The notes: generated from the letters alone by a model not told the origin. 64,000 nucleotides of DNA from Roseovarius sp. SCSIO 43702 (GCF_019599045.1 NZ_CP080623.1:2626501-2690500), one strand, 5' to 3'. Numbered from the stretch's first letter, positions 25,700 to 36,021 are shown. Program-made: numbers and translations.

Positions 25700-27415
25700 A
25701 TGAGCAAGACGGTTTCCGAGATCATCGTCGACACGCTGCAACAGGCCGGCGCACGCCGCGTCTGGGGCATCGTGGGCGACACCATCAACCATTTCACAGA
25801 CGCGGTGCGCGAATCCGACCTCCGCTGGCTCCATGTCCGGCACGAGGAGGTGGGGGGATTTGCCGCCGGCGCCGAAGCCTATGCCACCGGCGAGCTTGCC
25901 GTCTGTGCGGGAACCTGCGGGCCGGGCAGCCTGCATTTCGTGAACGGCATCTACGAGAGCCACCGCAACGGGGCGCCGGTGGTGATGATCGCGACGGACG
26001 TGGCGCGCAGTGAGGTGGGCCTCGGCTTCCCGCAGGAGGTGGATCAGCGCAAGGTCTACGAGCAATGCTCGGTCTTCTGCGAATACATCTCGCATCCCGA
26101 CCAGGCGCGGCGCATCACGGCGATGGCGGCGCAGGCTGCCCTGAACGAGCGCGGTGTGGCCGTGGTCATCGTCAACGGCGACATGTTCCCCGAGACGCCC
26201 GACGATGACCTCGCGTGGTCCGTGCATCGGCCCGCGCCGGTCATCCGACCCTCCGACGCCGACCTGCAACGACTGGCCGAGGCGGTGAACGAGGCGCAGA
26301 AGGTGACGATCTACGCCGGGATCGGCGCGCGTGGCAGCGGAGGGCAGGTGGTGGAACTGGCCCGGAAGCTGAACGCGCCGGTGGTCCACAGCACGCGCGC
26401 CAAGGAGTTCATCGAGCCCGACAATCCCAACAACGTGGGCATGACCGGCATCCTCGGGAACGGCGCGGGGCTGAAGGCGATCGAGGCGTGCGATCTCATG
26501 CTCTGTCTCGGCAGCGACTTCGCCTACACGCAGTTCTGGCCCGACAAGGCGAAGGTCATCCAGATCGACACCGATGCGACCCACCTGGGCCGGCGTGCGC
26601 CGGTTCACATGGGCCTCGTGGGCGACGTCGGTGCGACCCTCGACGCGCTCATGCCGAAGGTCGAGGCCAAGGAAGATGACGCGCATCTCGCCACGGCCCT
26701 CGATCACTGGAAGGACGACCGCGAGACCTACGAGAAACGCGGGCGCGAACACGATGCGGATCTCATCCATCCGCAATTCGTGACCCAGATGCTGGACCGC
26801 CTCGCGAAGGACGACGCGGCCTTCACCGCCGACGGGGGCAGCCCGATGGTCTGGGCGCTGCGGCACCTCACGGCGACGCGCGACCGCAGCTTCCTGATCA
26901 GCCTTCTGCATGGCACGATGGCCAATGCCTACCCGCAGGCGATGGGCCTTGCCGCCGCCTACGAGGGGCGGCAGGTGATCGCGATGTGCGGCGACGGCGG
27001 GCTCACGATGCTGCTGGGCGATCTCCTGACGCTCAGGCAGGAGAAACTGCCGGTGAAGATCATCGTCTACAACAACGGCTCGCTCGCCTTCGTCGAGATG
27101 GAGCAGCGGGTGGAGGGGCTTCTGGACGCGTACACCGATCTCGAGAACCCGGATTTCGCCGAATTGGCCCGCGTCTGCGGCATCGCGGGTCACAAGGCCA
27201 CGAGCGCGGACGACCTCGAGGCGGCGATGACCGCGTGGCTGGCCGAGGACGGCCCTGCCCTGCTCGACGAGCCGGTCAACTCCATCGAGCTTGTCATGCC
27301 CCCCGAGGTCGAACCGGGCCAGGTTCTCTCGACCGCGCTGTTCGGGGCCAAGGCGGTGACACACGGCCGGATCAGGGAGGTGGTCTCGCTCCTGCGGGAC
27401 AACTTCCTGCGGTAG
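25700..27415 (+). CDS. poxB: PoxB-like thiamine-diphosphate enzyme (pyruvate:quinone oxidoreductase)
   Basis: A 571-residue ThDP enzyme with the three standard domains. Catalytic E50 is in HEEVGGFAAGA, the middle FAD domain includes VGMTGILGNGAG, and the ThDP site has GDGGLTMLLG...YNN. The length equals E. coli PoxB, and the C-terminus (GRIREVVSLLRDNFLR) is amphipathic like the membrane-binding peptide of PoxB. PoxB decarboxylates pyruvate to acetate and CO2 and reduces ubiquinone. AGGAGG precedes the start. The Cyo genes directly downstream could oxidise the quinol it makes. A related acetolactate synthase role is less likely. Confidence 0.83.
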   Translation: MSKTVSEIIVDTLQQAGARRVWGIVGDTINHFTDAVRESDLRWLHVRHEEVGGFAAGAEAYATGELAVCAGTCGPGSLHFVNGIYESHRNGAPVVMIATDVARSEVGLGFPQEVDQRKVYEQCSVFCEYISHPDQARRITAMAAQAALNERGVAVVIVNGDMFPETPDDDLAWSVHRPAPVIRPSDADLQRLAEAVNEAQKVTIYAGIGARGSGGQVVELARKLNAPVVHSTRAKEFIEPDNPNNVGMTGILGNGAGLKAIEACDLMLCLGSDFAYTQFWPDKAKVIQIDTDATHLGRRAPVHMGLVGDVGATLDALMPKVEAKEDDAHLATALDHWKDDRETYEKRGREHDADLIHPQFVTQMLDRLAKDDAAFTADGGSPMVWALRHLTATRDRSFLISLLHGTMANAYPQAMGLAAAYEGRQVIAMCGDGGLTMLLGDLLTLRQEKLPVKIIVYNNGSLAFVEMEQRVEGLLDAYTDLENPDFAELARVCGIAGHKATSADDLEAAMTAWLAEDGPALLDEPVNSIELVMPPEVEPGQVLSTALFGAKAVTHGRIREVVSLLRDNFLR

Positions 27416-27464
27416 GGGCGCGATCATGGCCCGCGTGATCATGGCGCCCGGAAGGAGGAGAGAC

Positions 27465-28406
27465 GTGAGCCCGCGCATGCTGTTTGCCATCCTCGCTGTC
27501 GCGCTGCTCGCCTGTCCCGTGCCGGCGCTGGCCCAGGACAGTTTCCTGACGCCGCTCGGGCCGGTGGCCGAGGCCCAGCGCGGCCACCTGATCCGCGTCA
27601 CGCTCGTCACCATGATCGCCATCGTGCCGGTGCTTATCGCCACGCCGGTGATCCTCTGGCGGTATCACCGCACGCAGGATCGCGCGAAGTATCGCGAGGA
27701 CAGCCTCTACCGCCCGGACTGGCAATTCTCGGGCCCGCTCGAGGCGGTGATGTGGGGCGTGCCCTTCGCCATCATCGCGGTTCTCGGCTGGTGGCTCTGG
27801 CACGAGACGGACCGGCTGGATCCCTACGAGGCGCGCGGACCCGACCCGCTCGAGGTGCAGGCGATCGGGCTCGACTGGAAATGGCTGTTCATCTACCCGG
27901 ACGAGGAAATCGCCACGCTGAACGAACTGGTGATCCCGGTGGATCGCCCGGTGCGCGTGGCGCTCACCACCGATACGGTGATGCAGAGCTTTCGGATCTC
28001 GGCGCTTGCCGGGCAGATCTACGCGATGCCGGGAATGCGGACCGAGCTGAATTTCAGCGCCTCCCGCCCCGGCACCACGCGCGGCGAGAACACGCAGTAT
28101 AGCGGCAAGGGGTTCGCCGAGCAGAGCTTTGCCGTGACCGCCCTGCCCCGTGACGACTGGCGCGCTTGGCGCATGGCCGCCGCGGACCTGACGCTCGACC
28201 GCGCGATCTATGCAACGCTCGGTCGCGCGGCCACCCCGTCCGAGACGATGGAGATGCTGGGCCTCGGCGACCGAAAGGCGGCACGGTTCGACCTGGCCCT
28301 GCCGGGCCTCTTCGACGAGGTGATGGCGCGCTACCATCAGGGTGCGCCGGTGCCCGCGCGGCGGCAACCCGGCGCCCCGAGCTACGCGGGAGGCGTCGAT
28401 GAGTGA
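27465..28406 (+). CDS. cyoA: Cytochrome o-type quinol oxidase subunit II
   Basis: A 313-residue subunit with an N-terminal signal sequence (a lipobox-like LLAC or cleavage after ALAQ), two membrane helices (about 40-65 and 90-110) and a cupredoxin domain. The Cys and His ligands of the CuA centre are absent, which marks a quinol oxidase rather than a cytochrome c oxidase. I chose GTG because AAGGAGGAGAG lies directly before it; an ATG 39 bases upstream is possible. The gene overlaps cyoB by eight bases. Confidence 0.88.
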   Translation: MSPRMLFAILAVALLACPVPALAQDSFLTPLGPVAEAQRGHLIRVTLVTMIAIVPVLIATPVILWRYHRTQDRAKYREDSLYRPDWQFSGPLEAVMWGVPFAIIAVLGWWLWHETDRLDPYEARGPDPLEVQAIGLDWKWLFIYPDEEIATLNELVIPVDRPVRVALTTDTVMQSFRISALAGQIYAMPGMRTELNFSASRPGTTRGENTQYSGKGFAEQSFAVTALPRDDWRAWRMAAADLTLDRAIYATLGRAATPSETMEMLGLGDRKAARFDLALPGLFDEVMARYHQGAPVPARRQPGAPSYAGGVDE

Positions 28407-30474
28407 TCCCGTGTTCGGCCGGCTGGATTGGCGCGTCACGCCCTTCGACGATTTCTGGCGCAATCCCACCGCCAACGAGGCCGTGGCCTCGGGCGCGGCG
28501 CTGGTGGTGATCCTGGGCGCGGTGGCGGTGGCATGGTTCCTCACATCACGACGGCTCTGGCGACCGCTCTGGCGCGACTGGCTGACCAGCGCGGATCACA
28601 AGAAGATCGGGATCATGTATGTCGTTCTGGCCGGCGTGATGTTCCTGCGCGCGGTGGCGGAAGGGTTCGTCATGCGCACCCACCAGGTCACGGCGCTCGA
28701 CGGCGGGTTCCTGTCGCCCGATCATTTCGCGCAGCTTTTCAGCACGCACGGCACGATCATGATCTTCTTCGTCGCAACACCGCTGATCACGGGTCTCATC
28801 AACTTCGTGGTGCCGCTTCAGATAGGCGCGCGCGACATGGCGTTTCCGGTGATGAACCAGGTGAGCCTCGGTCTCACCGCGGCGGGCGCGGGGCTCGTCA
28901 TGATATCGCTCGTCGTGGGGCAATTCGGCACCGGCGGCTGGACCATGTACCCGCCCTACACCGGCGCGACATTCAGTCCTGGCCCGGGGGTCGACTACTG
29001 GATCTGGGCCATCGGCATATCGGGGATCGGCTCGACCCTGTCGGGGATCAACTTCGCGGTGACGATCTACAAGATGCGCGCGCCCGGGGTGCGATTCCTG
29101 CGGATGCCGATGTTCACCTGGACCGCGCTCACCACGGCGATCATGATGGTCTATGCATTCCCGCCGCTCACCGTCTCGAACGCGATGCTGGCCCTCGACC
29201 GGTATCTCGATTTCCATTTCTTCACGAATGACCTTGGCGGCAACATGATGCATTATGCCAACATCTTCTGGATGTTCGGCCACCCTGAGGTCTATATCGT
29301 CGTCCTGCCCGCCTATGGCGTCTTCTCGGAGATCTCGTCCACCTTCGCGGCCAAGCGGCTCTATGGCTACAACAGCCTCGTGATCGCGACGCTGGCGATC
29401 GCGGTCATCTCCTTCTGCGTCTGGCTGCACCACTTCTTCACGATGGGCCAGGGGGCGAGCGTCAACGCGGCCTTCGGAATTGCCACGATGATTATCGCGG
29501 TGCCCACGGGGGTGAAGGTCTATGACTGGCTCGCCACCCTCTACGAGGGTCGCATCCGCATGAGCGTGCCGATCATCTATCTCACGGGGTTCTTCATCCT
29601 CTTCGTCTTCGGCGGGCTCACGGGCGTCATCCTCGCCAATCCGACACTCGACTACCAGGTGCACAACTCGCAATTCCTCGTCGCCCATTTCCACAACGTA
29701 CTGATCCCGGGCACGCTCTTCGGCGTCTTCGCCGGTATCCATTACTGGTTTCCGAAGGCGTTCGGCTTCCGCCTCGACGAGCGGCTGGCGCGGCGGGCGG
29801 CCTACCTGTGGTTCGCGGGCTTCTGTCTTGCCTTCCTGCCGCTCTACTGGCTCGGCCTGATGGGGATGCCACGGCGCGCGGCAAGCTACGAGAATGCGGC
29901 CTTCGAGTCCGTCATGTGGCTCACCTTCGCAGGGGCCGTGATCGTGCTCGCGGCGCTTGGCACGATGATCTGGACCTTCGTGGCAAGCGCGCGCAACCGG
30001 GCGGCACTCGCCTGCCCCATCGGCGACCCCTGGGACGGACGCAGCCTTGAATGGGCAACCGCGGCACCCGCACCCGAATGGAACTTCGCGGCCACACCCG
30101 AGGTCGAGGCGCTCGACCCGTTCACCATCGAGAAGGCCGAGGGCGAGCCCTATCAGCCGGCCGAGTGCTACGAGGACATAGAAGTTCCGAGAAACACGGC
30201 GATGGGCGTCGTCATCGGGGGCCTGACGGGCGTGATGGGCTTTGCACTCGTCTGGTGGATGTGGTGGCTTGCGGCACTGGCGCTCGCTGGTGTGGTCGCG
30301 GCAATCGTCGCGCGGGCCTTCGTGACCGACACCCACCAGCGGATCGGCGCGGATGAATTGAGGCAGGCCCACCGCGACTTCCTGGACCGGGTGGCGGCAA
30401 CCGAGCCGGTGAACCGCGACCTCGAGATGACATCGCGCAATCGCGGTCGCGCCGACCCGGAGGCCCCGGCATGA
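28399..30474 (+). CDS. cyoB: Cytochrome o-type quinol oxidase subunit I
   Basis: A 691-residue haem-copper oxidase subunit with about 15 membrane helices. Ligands are visible in FSTHGTIMIFF (low-spin haem), GHPEVYIVVLPAYG (CuB His and cross-linked Tyr), WLHHFFTMG (CuB) and VAHFHNVLIPG (haems). H and Q of LSPDHFAQ match the quinol-binding residues of E. coli CyoB. It reduces oxygen to water and pumps protons with quinol as donor. It is followed by subunit III with a four-base overlap. Confidence 0.93.
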   Translation: MSDPVFGRLDWRVTPFDDFWRNPTANEAVASGAALVVILGAVAVAWFLTSRRLWRPLWRDWLTSADHKKIGIMYVVLAGVMFLRAVAEGFVMRTHQVTALDGGFLSPDHFAQLFSTHGTIMIFFVATPLITGLINFVVPLQIGARDMAFPVMNQVSLGLTAAGAGLVMISLVVGQFGTGGWTMYPPYTGATFSPGPGVDYWIWAIGISGIGSTLSGINFAVTIYKMRAPGVRFLRMPMFTWTALTTAIMMVYAFPPLTVSNAMLALDRYLDFHFFTNDLGGNMMHYANIFWMFGHPEVYIVVLPAYGVFSEISSTFAAKRLYGYNSLVIATLAIAVISFCVWLHHFFTMGQGASVNAAFGIATMIIAVPTGVKVYDWLATLYEGRIRMSVPIIYLTGFFILFVFGGLTGVILANPTLDYQVHNSQFLVAHFHNVLIPGTLFGVFAGIHYWFPKAFGFRLDERLARRAAYLWFAGFCLAFLPLYWLGLMGMPRRAASYENAAFESVMWLTFAGAVIVLAALGTMIWTFVASARNRAALACPIGDPWDGRSLEWATAAPAPEWNFAATPEVEALDPFTIEKAEGEPYQPAECYEDIEVPRNTAMGVVIGGLTGVMGFALVWWMWWLAALALAGVVAAIVARAFVTDTHQRIGADELRQAHRDFLDRVAATEPVNRDLEMTSRNRGRADPEAPA

Positions 30475-31088
30475 GCGAGAACGTCCATCCCGGCATCAAC
30501 CTCGGCGCCAGTCACGGCGAGGCGCATCACGGGTCCGAGCGCACGGCCTTCGGGTTCTGGATCTTCCTGATGAGCGATCTCGTCATCTTCGGTATCCTCT
30601 TCGCAACCTATGTCGTGATGCGGCCCAACCTGGCCGGGGGGCCGGGGCCGAGCGAGCTCTATGACCTCAAGAGCATCGCGAAGCAGACGGGCCTGCTTCT
30701 GGCAAGCTCCTTCACCTTCGGGCTGGTGAGCCTTTCGATGAAATACGGAAGCCGCACGGGCGCGGTGGCGTTCTGGCTTGTCATCACGGCGGCGCTGGGC
30801 ACGGGGTTTCTCTATCTCGAGATCAAGGATTTCGCGCGCATGGCGGGTGACGGCGGCATCCCGCAGCGCAGCGGCTTCCTCTCGTCGCTCTGGGCGCTCG
30901 TCGGGCTGCACGGACTCCATCTTGTCGCGGGGCTCGCGTGGATCGGCGTGATGCTGGCCCTCATCACCGCGCGCGGCCTGTCGGACGCGGTCAAGTCGCG
31001 GCTGCTGCTGCTCGGGCTCTACTGGCATTTCCTCGACCTGATCTGGATCGGTATCTTTTCGGTCGTCTTCCTTGGAGGCATGGCATGA
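30471..31088 (+). CDS. cyoC: Cytochrome o-type quinol oxidase subunit III
   Basis: A 205-residue membrane protein with five predicted helices, including FGFWIFLMSDLVIFGILFA at the start and GLHGLHLVAGLAWIGVM, both typical of CyoC. It stabilises subunit I. The start and stop overlap the neighbouring genes by four bases on each side, so the whole oxidase is coupled. Confidence 0.92.
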   Translation: MSENVHPGINLGASHGEAHHGSERTAFGFWIFLMSDLVIFGILFATYVVMRPNLAGGPGPSELYDLKSIAKQTGLLLASSFTFGLVSLSMKYGSRTGAVAFWLVITAALGTGFLYLEIKDFARMAGDGGIPQRSGFLSSLWALVGLHGLHLVAGLAWIGVMLALITARGLSDAVKSRLLLLGLYWHFLDLIWIGIFSVVFLGGMA

Positions 31089-31384
31089 AACGCGAAGCGA
31101 GGTCCGAGTTGCGCCGCTACGTCACCGGCGCCGCGCTGTCGGCAGCCTTCACCGTTCTCGCGTTCTGGGCGGTGATGGGTTCGTCCCTGCCCCGGATGAC
31201 GGCCCTCTGGGTCGTCGGGCTGAGTGCCATCGCCCAGATCGCGGTGCAGTTGAGGTTCTTTCTGCATATCGGCTGGCGCCAGAAACGCGAGGATCTGCAA
31301 CTCATCCTCTTCTCGCTGCTCCTGCTTGGCCTGATGATCGGCGGCACGATCTGGATCATGTCGAGCCTCGCCTCGCGCATGTAG
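31085..31384 (+). CDS. cyoD: Cytochrome o-type quinol oxidase subunit IV
   Basis: A 99-residue protein with three membrane helices and the family segment QLRFFLHIGWRQKREDLQ. It is an assembly subunit of the Cyo complex. No cyoE (haem O synthase) follows; the operon ends here and the next gene is convergent 32 bases away. Confidence 0.9.
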   Translation: MKREARSELRRYVTGAALSAAFTVLAFWAVMGSSLPRMTALWVVGLSAIAQIAVQLRFFLHIGWRQKREDLQLILFSLLLLGLMIGGTIWIMSSLASRM

Positions 31385-31416
31385 CGGACGGGACGGGCGG
31401 TCAACGCGGACCGGAT

Positions 31417-32856
31417 CTATCCCGGCGCGCGGAGGCCACAACCGGCTCCCGCAACATGTTCGATCGCCGCCGCGACCCTGAAAGCTCTCGCATCGTCGAA
31501 AGAGCGGGCTACGACCTGCACCCCGACCGGCATGCCGTCGGCGTCGAAACCGACCGGCACCGACAGGGAGGGCAGTTCCCCCAGCATGTTGAAATGGGCG
31601 GTCGTCACCCAATCATAATCGGAATTGAGGCAAACGCCGTTTACCCGCATCTCGGTCCACGGCATCTGATCCGCACGCACGCGGTTCGTCAGGACCACGG
31701 GGCAGATCAGCGCATCGTAACGCGCGAGAACCGGCTCGACCGCACGATAGAGCTGCCTGGCCATATCGTAACTGTCCGTCAGGTCGCGGAGCGAGCAGGA
31801 CTTCATCAACTCCGCTGTCCATCTGGTGTAGTCGCATAGCTCGTCGCCGTGCCGGTCCATCATGTCGCCGAACCAGGGGGCTGAAAGGCAGGCGGAATGA
31901 CGCAACGCGAGGTCGCCGACACCCTCGGGCCAGTCGATCTCGGGCTCCTCGATTTCGGCACCATGCGCTTGCAGCTTGGCGATGACACCCCGGATCGCCG
32001 CGACGATGCCGGCCTCGGGCATGGTCTTGCCCGGATCAAAGGACGCCGCGAGACGCAAGCCGCCGGGTGCGGGTTCGCGCGCTTTCAGCGTCACCCTCTC
32101 GCGCAGGGACGTGATGTCGGCGGGATGCACCCCGCTGATGACGTTCTGGAGCAGCGCACAGTCGGCCACGCTGCGCGCCATCGGACCGATGACGCTGTAG
32201 GGGTCGAAGCCTTCGACCGGGTCGGGCACCCTGCCATGCGGCGGCTTGTACCCGACGACGCCGCAAAGGGCGGCGGGCACGCGGATCGACCCCGCGCTAT
32301 CGGCCCCGATGGCCAGCGTGCTCGTGCCCGCGGCGAGGCTCGCCGCCGCACCGCCGGACGAGCCGCCGGGCGTGCGCTCGGGGTTCCACGGGTTGCGCGT
32401 CACACCCCAGAGCCGCGTGGCCGTCACCCAGCCGAAGGCGAATTCGGAGGTGGTGGTGCGGGCGTGGATGATCCCACCGGCCTGCCTCACCCGCTCGACG
32501 ACGGGATGATCGGTGTCGGCGCGATGACCCTTGAACACCAGGCTGCCGCGCGAGGTGCAGGCGCCTTTCTGATCCAGCACATCCTTGATCGTGACTGTCA
32601 GCCCCTCGAGCGGGCGCGGATCGGCGGACCGGGACATGTAGCGCGCCTCCGCCGCCCTTGCCTCGGTCATGGCCGTGTCGAAGAACGTCTCGGTAAAGGC
32701 GTTGATCTCCGGTTCGACCTTTTCCGCCCGCGCGATCTGCGCCCGGAGAAGCTCGACGGGAGACAGATCCCGGCTGCGGAACATCTCGAGCGCTCTGACC
32801 GCACTCAGGTAGCACAGATCGTCCGCCTCGGTCTGATCGGGCCTTTGGAGCATCAT
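31417..32856 (-). CDS. Amidase (amidase-signature family)
   Basis: A 479-residue amidase. The Ser-cisSer-Lys triad is visible as the lysine in TVTIKDVLDQ (about 91), the cis-serine and nucleophile in TPGGSSGGAAASLAAG and GADSAGSIRVPAALCG. It hydrolyses an amide to acid and ammonia; the natural substrate is unknown. The start codon overlaps the stop of the permease gene by four bases, so it is translated with the betaine-type importer, and it may process the imported compound. Confidence 0.87.
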   Translation of the reverse strand: MMLQRPDQTEADDLCYLSAVRALEMFRSRDLSPVELLRAQIARAEKVEPEINAFTETFFDTAMTEARAAEARYMSRSADPRPLEGLTVTIKDVLDQKGACTSRGSLVFKGHRADTDHPVVERVRQAGGIIHARTTTSEFAFGWVTATRLWGVTRNPWNPERTPGGSSGGAAASLAAGTSTLAIGADSAGSIRVPAALCGVVGYKPPHGRVPDPVEGFDPYSVIGPMARSVADCALLQNVISGVHPADITSLRERVTLKAREPAPGGLRLAASFDPGKTMPEAGIVAAIRGVIAKLQAHGAEIEEPEIDWPEGVGDLALRHSACLSAPWFGDMMDRHGDELCDYTRWTAELMKSCSLRDLTDSYDMARQLYRAVEPVLARYDALICPVVLTNRVRADQMPWTEMRVNGVCLNSDYDWVTTAHFNMLGELPSLSVPVGFDADGMPVGVQVVARSFDDARAFRVAAAIEHVAGAGCGLRAPG

Positions 32857-34862
32857 TGCAGCCCTGTCCCCGACCGGCGCTGCATGTTGCGGCTGCCCTG
32901 GCTGATCAGGCGGTCGGTGATGATCGACAGGAAGGCGATGCCAAGCCCCGCGACGATCCCCTCGCCCGGCTGGACCTTGGAGATCGCGACGAGCGTGTCA
33001 TGCTCGAGGCCGCGCGTGCCGACAAGCGCGGTTATGACCAGCATCCCGAAGGCGAACATGATGGTCTGGTTGATCCCCAGCATGATGTCCGGCAAGGCGA
33101 GCGGCAGTTGCACGTTCGTCAGCTTCTGCCAGCGGGTGCAGCCGGCCATCTCGCCCGCCTCGATGCTGGATCGCGCGACGTTCTGGATGCCCTGCTTGGT
33201 GTAGCGCACGCCCGGCGGCAGGGAATACGCGACGATGGCGACCAGCCCGGCGAACTCGCCGACGCTGAACAGCATCACGACCGGGATCAGGTAGACGAAG
33301 CTGGGCAGCGTCTGAAGCGTGTCGATGATCGGCGTGACCACGCGGTCGGCGCCGGGGCTGAGCCCGGCCCAGATGCCGACCGGCAGCGCGATGATCAGCG
33401 TGACGATCACCGACAGGAGCACGAGGTAGAGCGATACCATCGCGCCGTCCCAGTAGCCCGTGACGGCAATGAAGCCCAAGAGGCACGCACTCATGACCGC
33501 GAGCCGCACGCCGCCGATGGCGTAGGCGACCGCCGCGATGACCGCGACAAAGCCGATCCAAGGCACGTTCAGAAGAAAGGTCTTGGTCGGGCGCATGATG
33601 TAGGTGATCGTGGTGTCCCGCAGCGCCGCGATCTGGCTGTAATAGGTATCGCCGATCCAGGTGATCGCGTCGTTCCAGAACGATCCGGTCGAGATCGTAG
33701 CGGCCTTCGGGTAGTCGTAAAGCGCGGGAAAAACCTGTCCCAGCAGAACGAGCAGGAGCGTGACCGCGATCCAGCCGGAGATCAGCGGATGACGTTGCCA
33801 GAGGGGTTTGGCCGCCGCCTCCACGTGATCCGGGCGGCTGAGGGCGATGGCGCGCGAGATCCGGTCCAGCATGATCGCCATCAGGGTAATGGCGATCCCG
33901 GCTTCGACCGCGTTGCCGATCCTGAGCGCCTTGAGTCCCTGATACACCTCGCCGCCCAGCCCGCCGGCGCCGATGACGGATGCGATGATGACCATCGCGA
34001 AGGTCAGCATGATCACCTGGTTGAGCCCGATCAGCAGGTTCTGCCGCGCGGCAGGCAGCAGCACCTGCCACATCTTCTGCCGCTTCGTGCAGCCTGCCAT
34101 GTCTCCGAAATCGGCAATGTTGGGCGGCACGCGCTGCAGCGCCAGCGTCGTCACCCGCGCCATCGGCGGCATCGCGTAGATGACCGTCGCGATCATCGCG
34201 GCCACCGGGTTGAACCCGAAGAGCAGCAGAACCGGCACGAGGTAGGAAAAGGTCGGGATGGTCTGCATCACGTCGTAGATCGGCATGAGGATCGCGTTCG
34301 CCGTGGCGTTTCGATACCCTAGGATGCCCAGCAGGATGCCCAGCACGAAGCTGACGAACACGGCCACGACCACCGAGGACAGCGTCAGCATCGACGAATC
34401 CCAAAGACCGAAGACGACGAAATACACAAGCGAGAAGAGCGAGAAGAGCGCCACGTTGCGCCCTGCGGCCCAGTAGGAGAACGCGGTGAGACCGATGATC
34501 ACGGAAGGCCACGGCAATCCGCGATAGGTCGTGACCTCGCCGCCCTCGCCGTAGAACTCGAATCCTTCGGACAGGATCCCTTGCAGCAGCTCCATCGGGA
34601 TCTTGATCAGGTCCGCCAGTCCCCGGGTCATTTCCGCGACGGTGATCCCGCCGATGGCCATGTCGTTCACAACATACTTGACGGCGGTCGTGGTCGCCCC
34701 GGCGATGCCCCAGACCCAGGCCTCGGGATATTCGCGCAGCCACGCGAAGGCGTCGCCCGTCATCAGCAGGAGAACGTTCAACAGGATCGCGGCAAGGATC
34801 AGGCCGGATTTCAGGCTCATCCCGTCACCGCTGCCGGTCTGTCTGAGGACGCGCGTGTTCAT
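32853..34862 (-). CDS. proW: Betaine-type ABC importer permease, two ProW modules fused
   Basis: A 669-residue membrane protein made of two homologous ProW-like permease units. Each has its own coupling-helix motif: FGDMAGCTKRQKMWQVLLPAA in the first half and EAGEMAGCTRWQKLTNVQLPLA in the second, and each has a PTFSYLVPV/PSFVYLIPV helix. A usual ProW has one unit and works as a homodimer; here a single chain supplies both. Overlaps of four bases with the ATPase and amidase genes show an operon. Confidence 0.88.
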   Translation of the reverse strand: MNTRVLRQTGSGDGMSLKSGLILAAILLNVLLLMTGDAFAWLREYPEAWVWGIAGATTTAVKYVVNDMAIGGITVAEMTRGLADLIKIPMELLQGILSEGFEFYGEGGEVTTYRGLPWPSVIIGLTAFSYWAAGRNVALFSLFSLVYFVVFGLWDSSMLTLSSVVVAVFVSFVLGILLGILGYRNATANAILMPIYDVMQTIPTFSYLVPVLLLFGFNPVAAMIATVIYAMPPMARVTTLALQRVPPNIADFGDMAGCTKRQKMWQVLLPAARQNLLIGLNQVIMLTFAMVIIASVIGAGGLGGEVYQGLKALRIGNAVEAGIAITLMAIMLDRISRAIALSRPDHVEAAAKPLWQRHPLISGWIAVTLLLVLLGQVFPALYDYPKAATISTGSFWNDAITWIGDTYYSQIAALRDTTITYIMRPTKTFLLNVPWIGFVAVIAAVAYAIGGVRLAVMSACLLGFIAVTGYWDGAMVSLYLVLLSVIVTLIIALPVGIWAGLSPGADRVVTPIIDTLQTLPSFVYLIPVVMLFSVGEFAGLVAIVAYSLPPGVRYTKQGIQNVARSSIEAGEMAGCTRWQKLTNVQLPLALPDIMLGINQTIMFAFGMLVITALVGTRGLEHDTLVAISKVQPGEGIVAGLGIAFLSIITDRLISQGSRNMQRRSGTGLQ

Positions 34863-35926
34863 GCGCGCTCGCTGCGATTGAGAAGCACCGCCGTCACAGC
34901 CCCCCGGTCGAGCGCGCCGATCACAGCGCCGCCCGCATCGGCCACCGGAAGGGCGTGCGGCGCCGCCAATGCCTGTTCGGCCACGTCGCCGACGAGAGCA
35001 GCAGCCTCGACCGGCGGGCCGCTCAGGCCGGGCCGCACCGGCCCCATCACGGACCGCACTGTCACCACCTTGCTGCGCGGCACCTTCTCGGTGAACTTGG
35101 CGACGTAATCATCCGCCGGGTTGGTGATCAACTCCTCCGGCGTGCCGATCTGCACCACCCTGCCATCCGCCATGATCGCGATACGGTCGGCCAGCCGGAT
35201 CGCCTCGTCGAAGTCATGGGTGACGAAGACGATGGATTTGTGCAGCAGGTTCTGAAGCCGCAGGAACTCGTCCTGCATCTCGGCCCGGATCAGCGGGTCG
35301 AGCGCCGAAAAGGGCTCGTCCAGGAACCAGATCTCGGGCTCGGTGGTGAGGCTCCGGGCGATGCCCACGCGCTGTTGCTGACCGCCGGACAGTTCGTGCG
35401 GCAGGTAGGACTCGCGCCCCTCGAGGCCGACCAGTGCGACCATCTCGCGCGCCTTGGCGTGCCGCTCGGCGCGGGATTTCCCCTGCACCTTCAGAGGGAA
35501 GGCCACGTTGTCCAGAACCGTGAGATGGGGCAGCAGGGCAAAGTCCTGGAACACCATGCCCATTACCTTGCGACGTATCTCGATGAGATCCTGGCGCGAC
35601 GCGGTTCCAAGATCGGTGCCCGAGACCATCAACTGACCCATCGTCGGCTCGATCAGGCCCGTCATGCAGCGCAGGATGGTGGACTTGCCCGACCCGGACA
35701 GGCCCATGATGACGAATATCTCGCCCTTGCGGACGTCGAAGCTGACGTCGCGCGCGGCCGGGATGAGGCCATGCGCGGCAATGATCTCATCGCTGATGGC
35801 CTCGCCATGGCGGGCGACAATGTCATCGGCATTGGCTCCGTAAAGCTTCCAGACCGATTTGCAACTGATCAGCACCTCACCCGCCGGGATCGTGTTGTCT
35901 TGAGTCAAGGCGTGAACCCTCATCAT
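34859..35926 (-). CDS. proV: Betaine-type ABC importer ATPase
   Basis: A 355-residue ATPase of the ProV type. The N-terminal extension before the core (SVWKLYG...HGEAISDE) is typical. Walker A is GLSGSGKST, the signature [15 protein letters not shown] and Walker [13 protein letters not shown], followed by the H-loop VTHDFDEAI. The C-terminal region (about 265-350) is a single, short CBS-like segment. The start is one of two adjacent ATG codons; no good ribosome site is visible at either. Confidence 0.88.
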   Translation of the reverse strand: MMRVHALTQDNTIPAGEVLISCKSVWKLYGANADDIVARHGEAISDEIIAAHGLIPAARDVSFDVRKGEIFVIMGLSGSGKSTILRCMTGLIEPTMGQLMVSGTDLGTASRQDLIEIRRKVMGMVFQDFALLPHLTVLDNVAFPLKVQGKSRAERHAKAREMVALVGLEGRESYLPHELSGGQQQRVGIARSLTTEPEIWFLDEPFSALDPLIRAEMQDEFLRLQNLLHKSIVFVTHDFDEAIRLADRIAIMADGRVVQIGTPEELITNPADDYVAKFTEKVPRSKVVTVRSVMGPVRPGLSGPPVEAAALVGDVAEQALAAPHALPVADAGGAVIGALDRGAVTAVLLNRSERA

Positions 35927-36021
35927 TCGGAATGGCGCGGCATCGGGGCCAGGTCGAGATGCGGACCCGGTTGCCAATGAGCAACCGGGCCAGCGTCGCT
36001 TTCGGCTTTCGCCGTTGGGTG

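Noticed and set aside
25430..27643. A 737-codon minus-strand open frame
   Set aside because: Antisense to poxB, whose motifs are complete; histidine- and arginine-rich shadow.
28399..31384. Reading the Cyo genes as a cytochrome c oxidase
   Set aside because: Subunit II lacks the CuA ligands and subunit I has the quinol-site His and Gln; a short subunit IV (CyoD) is also present.
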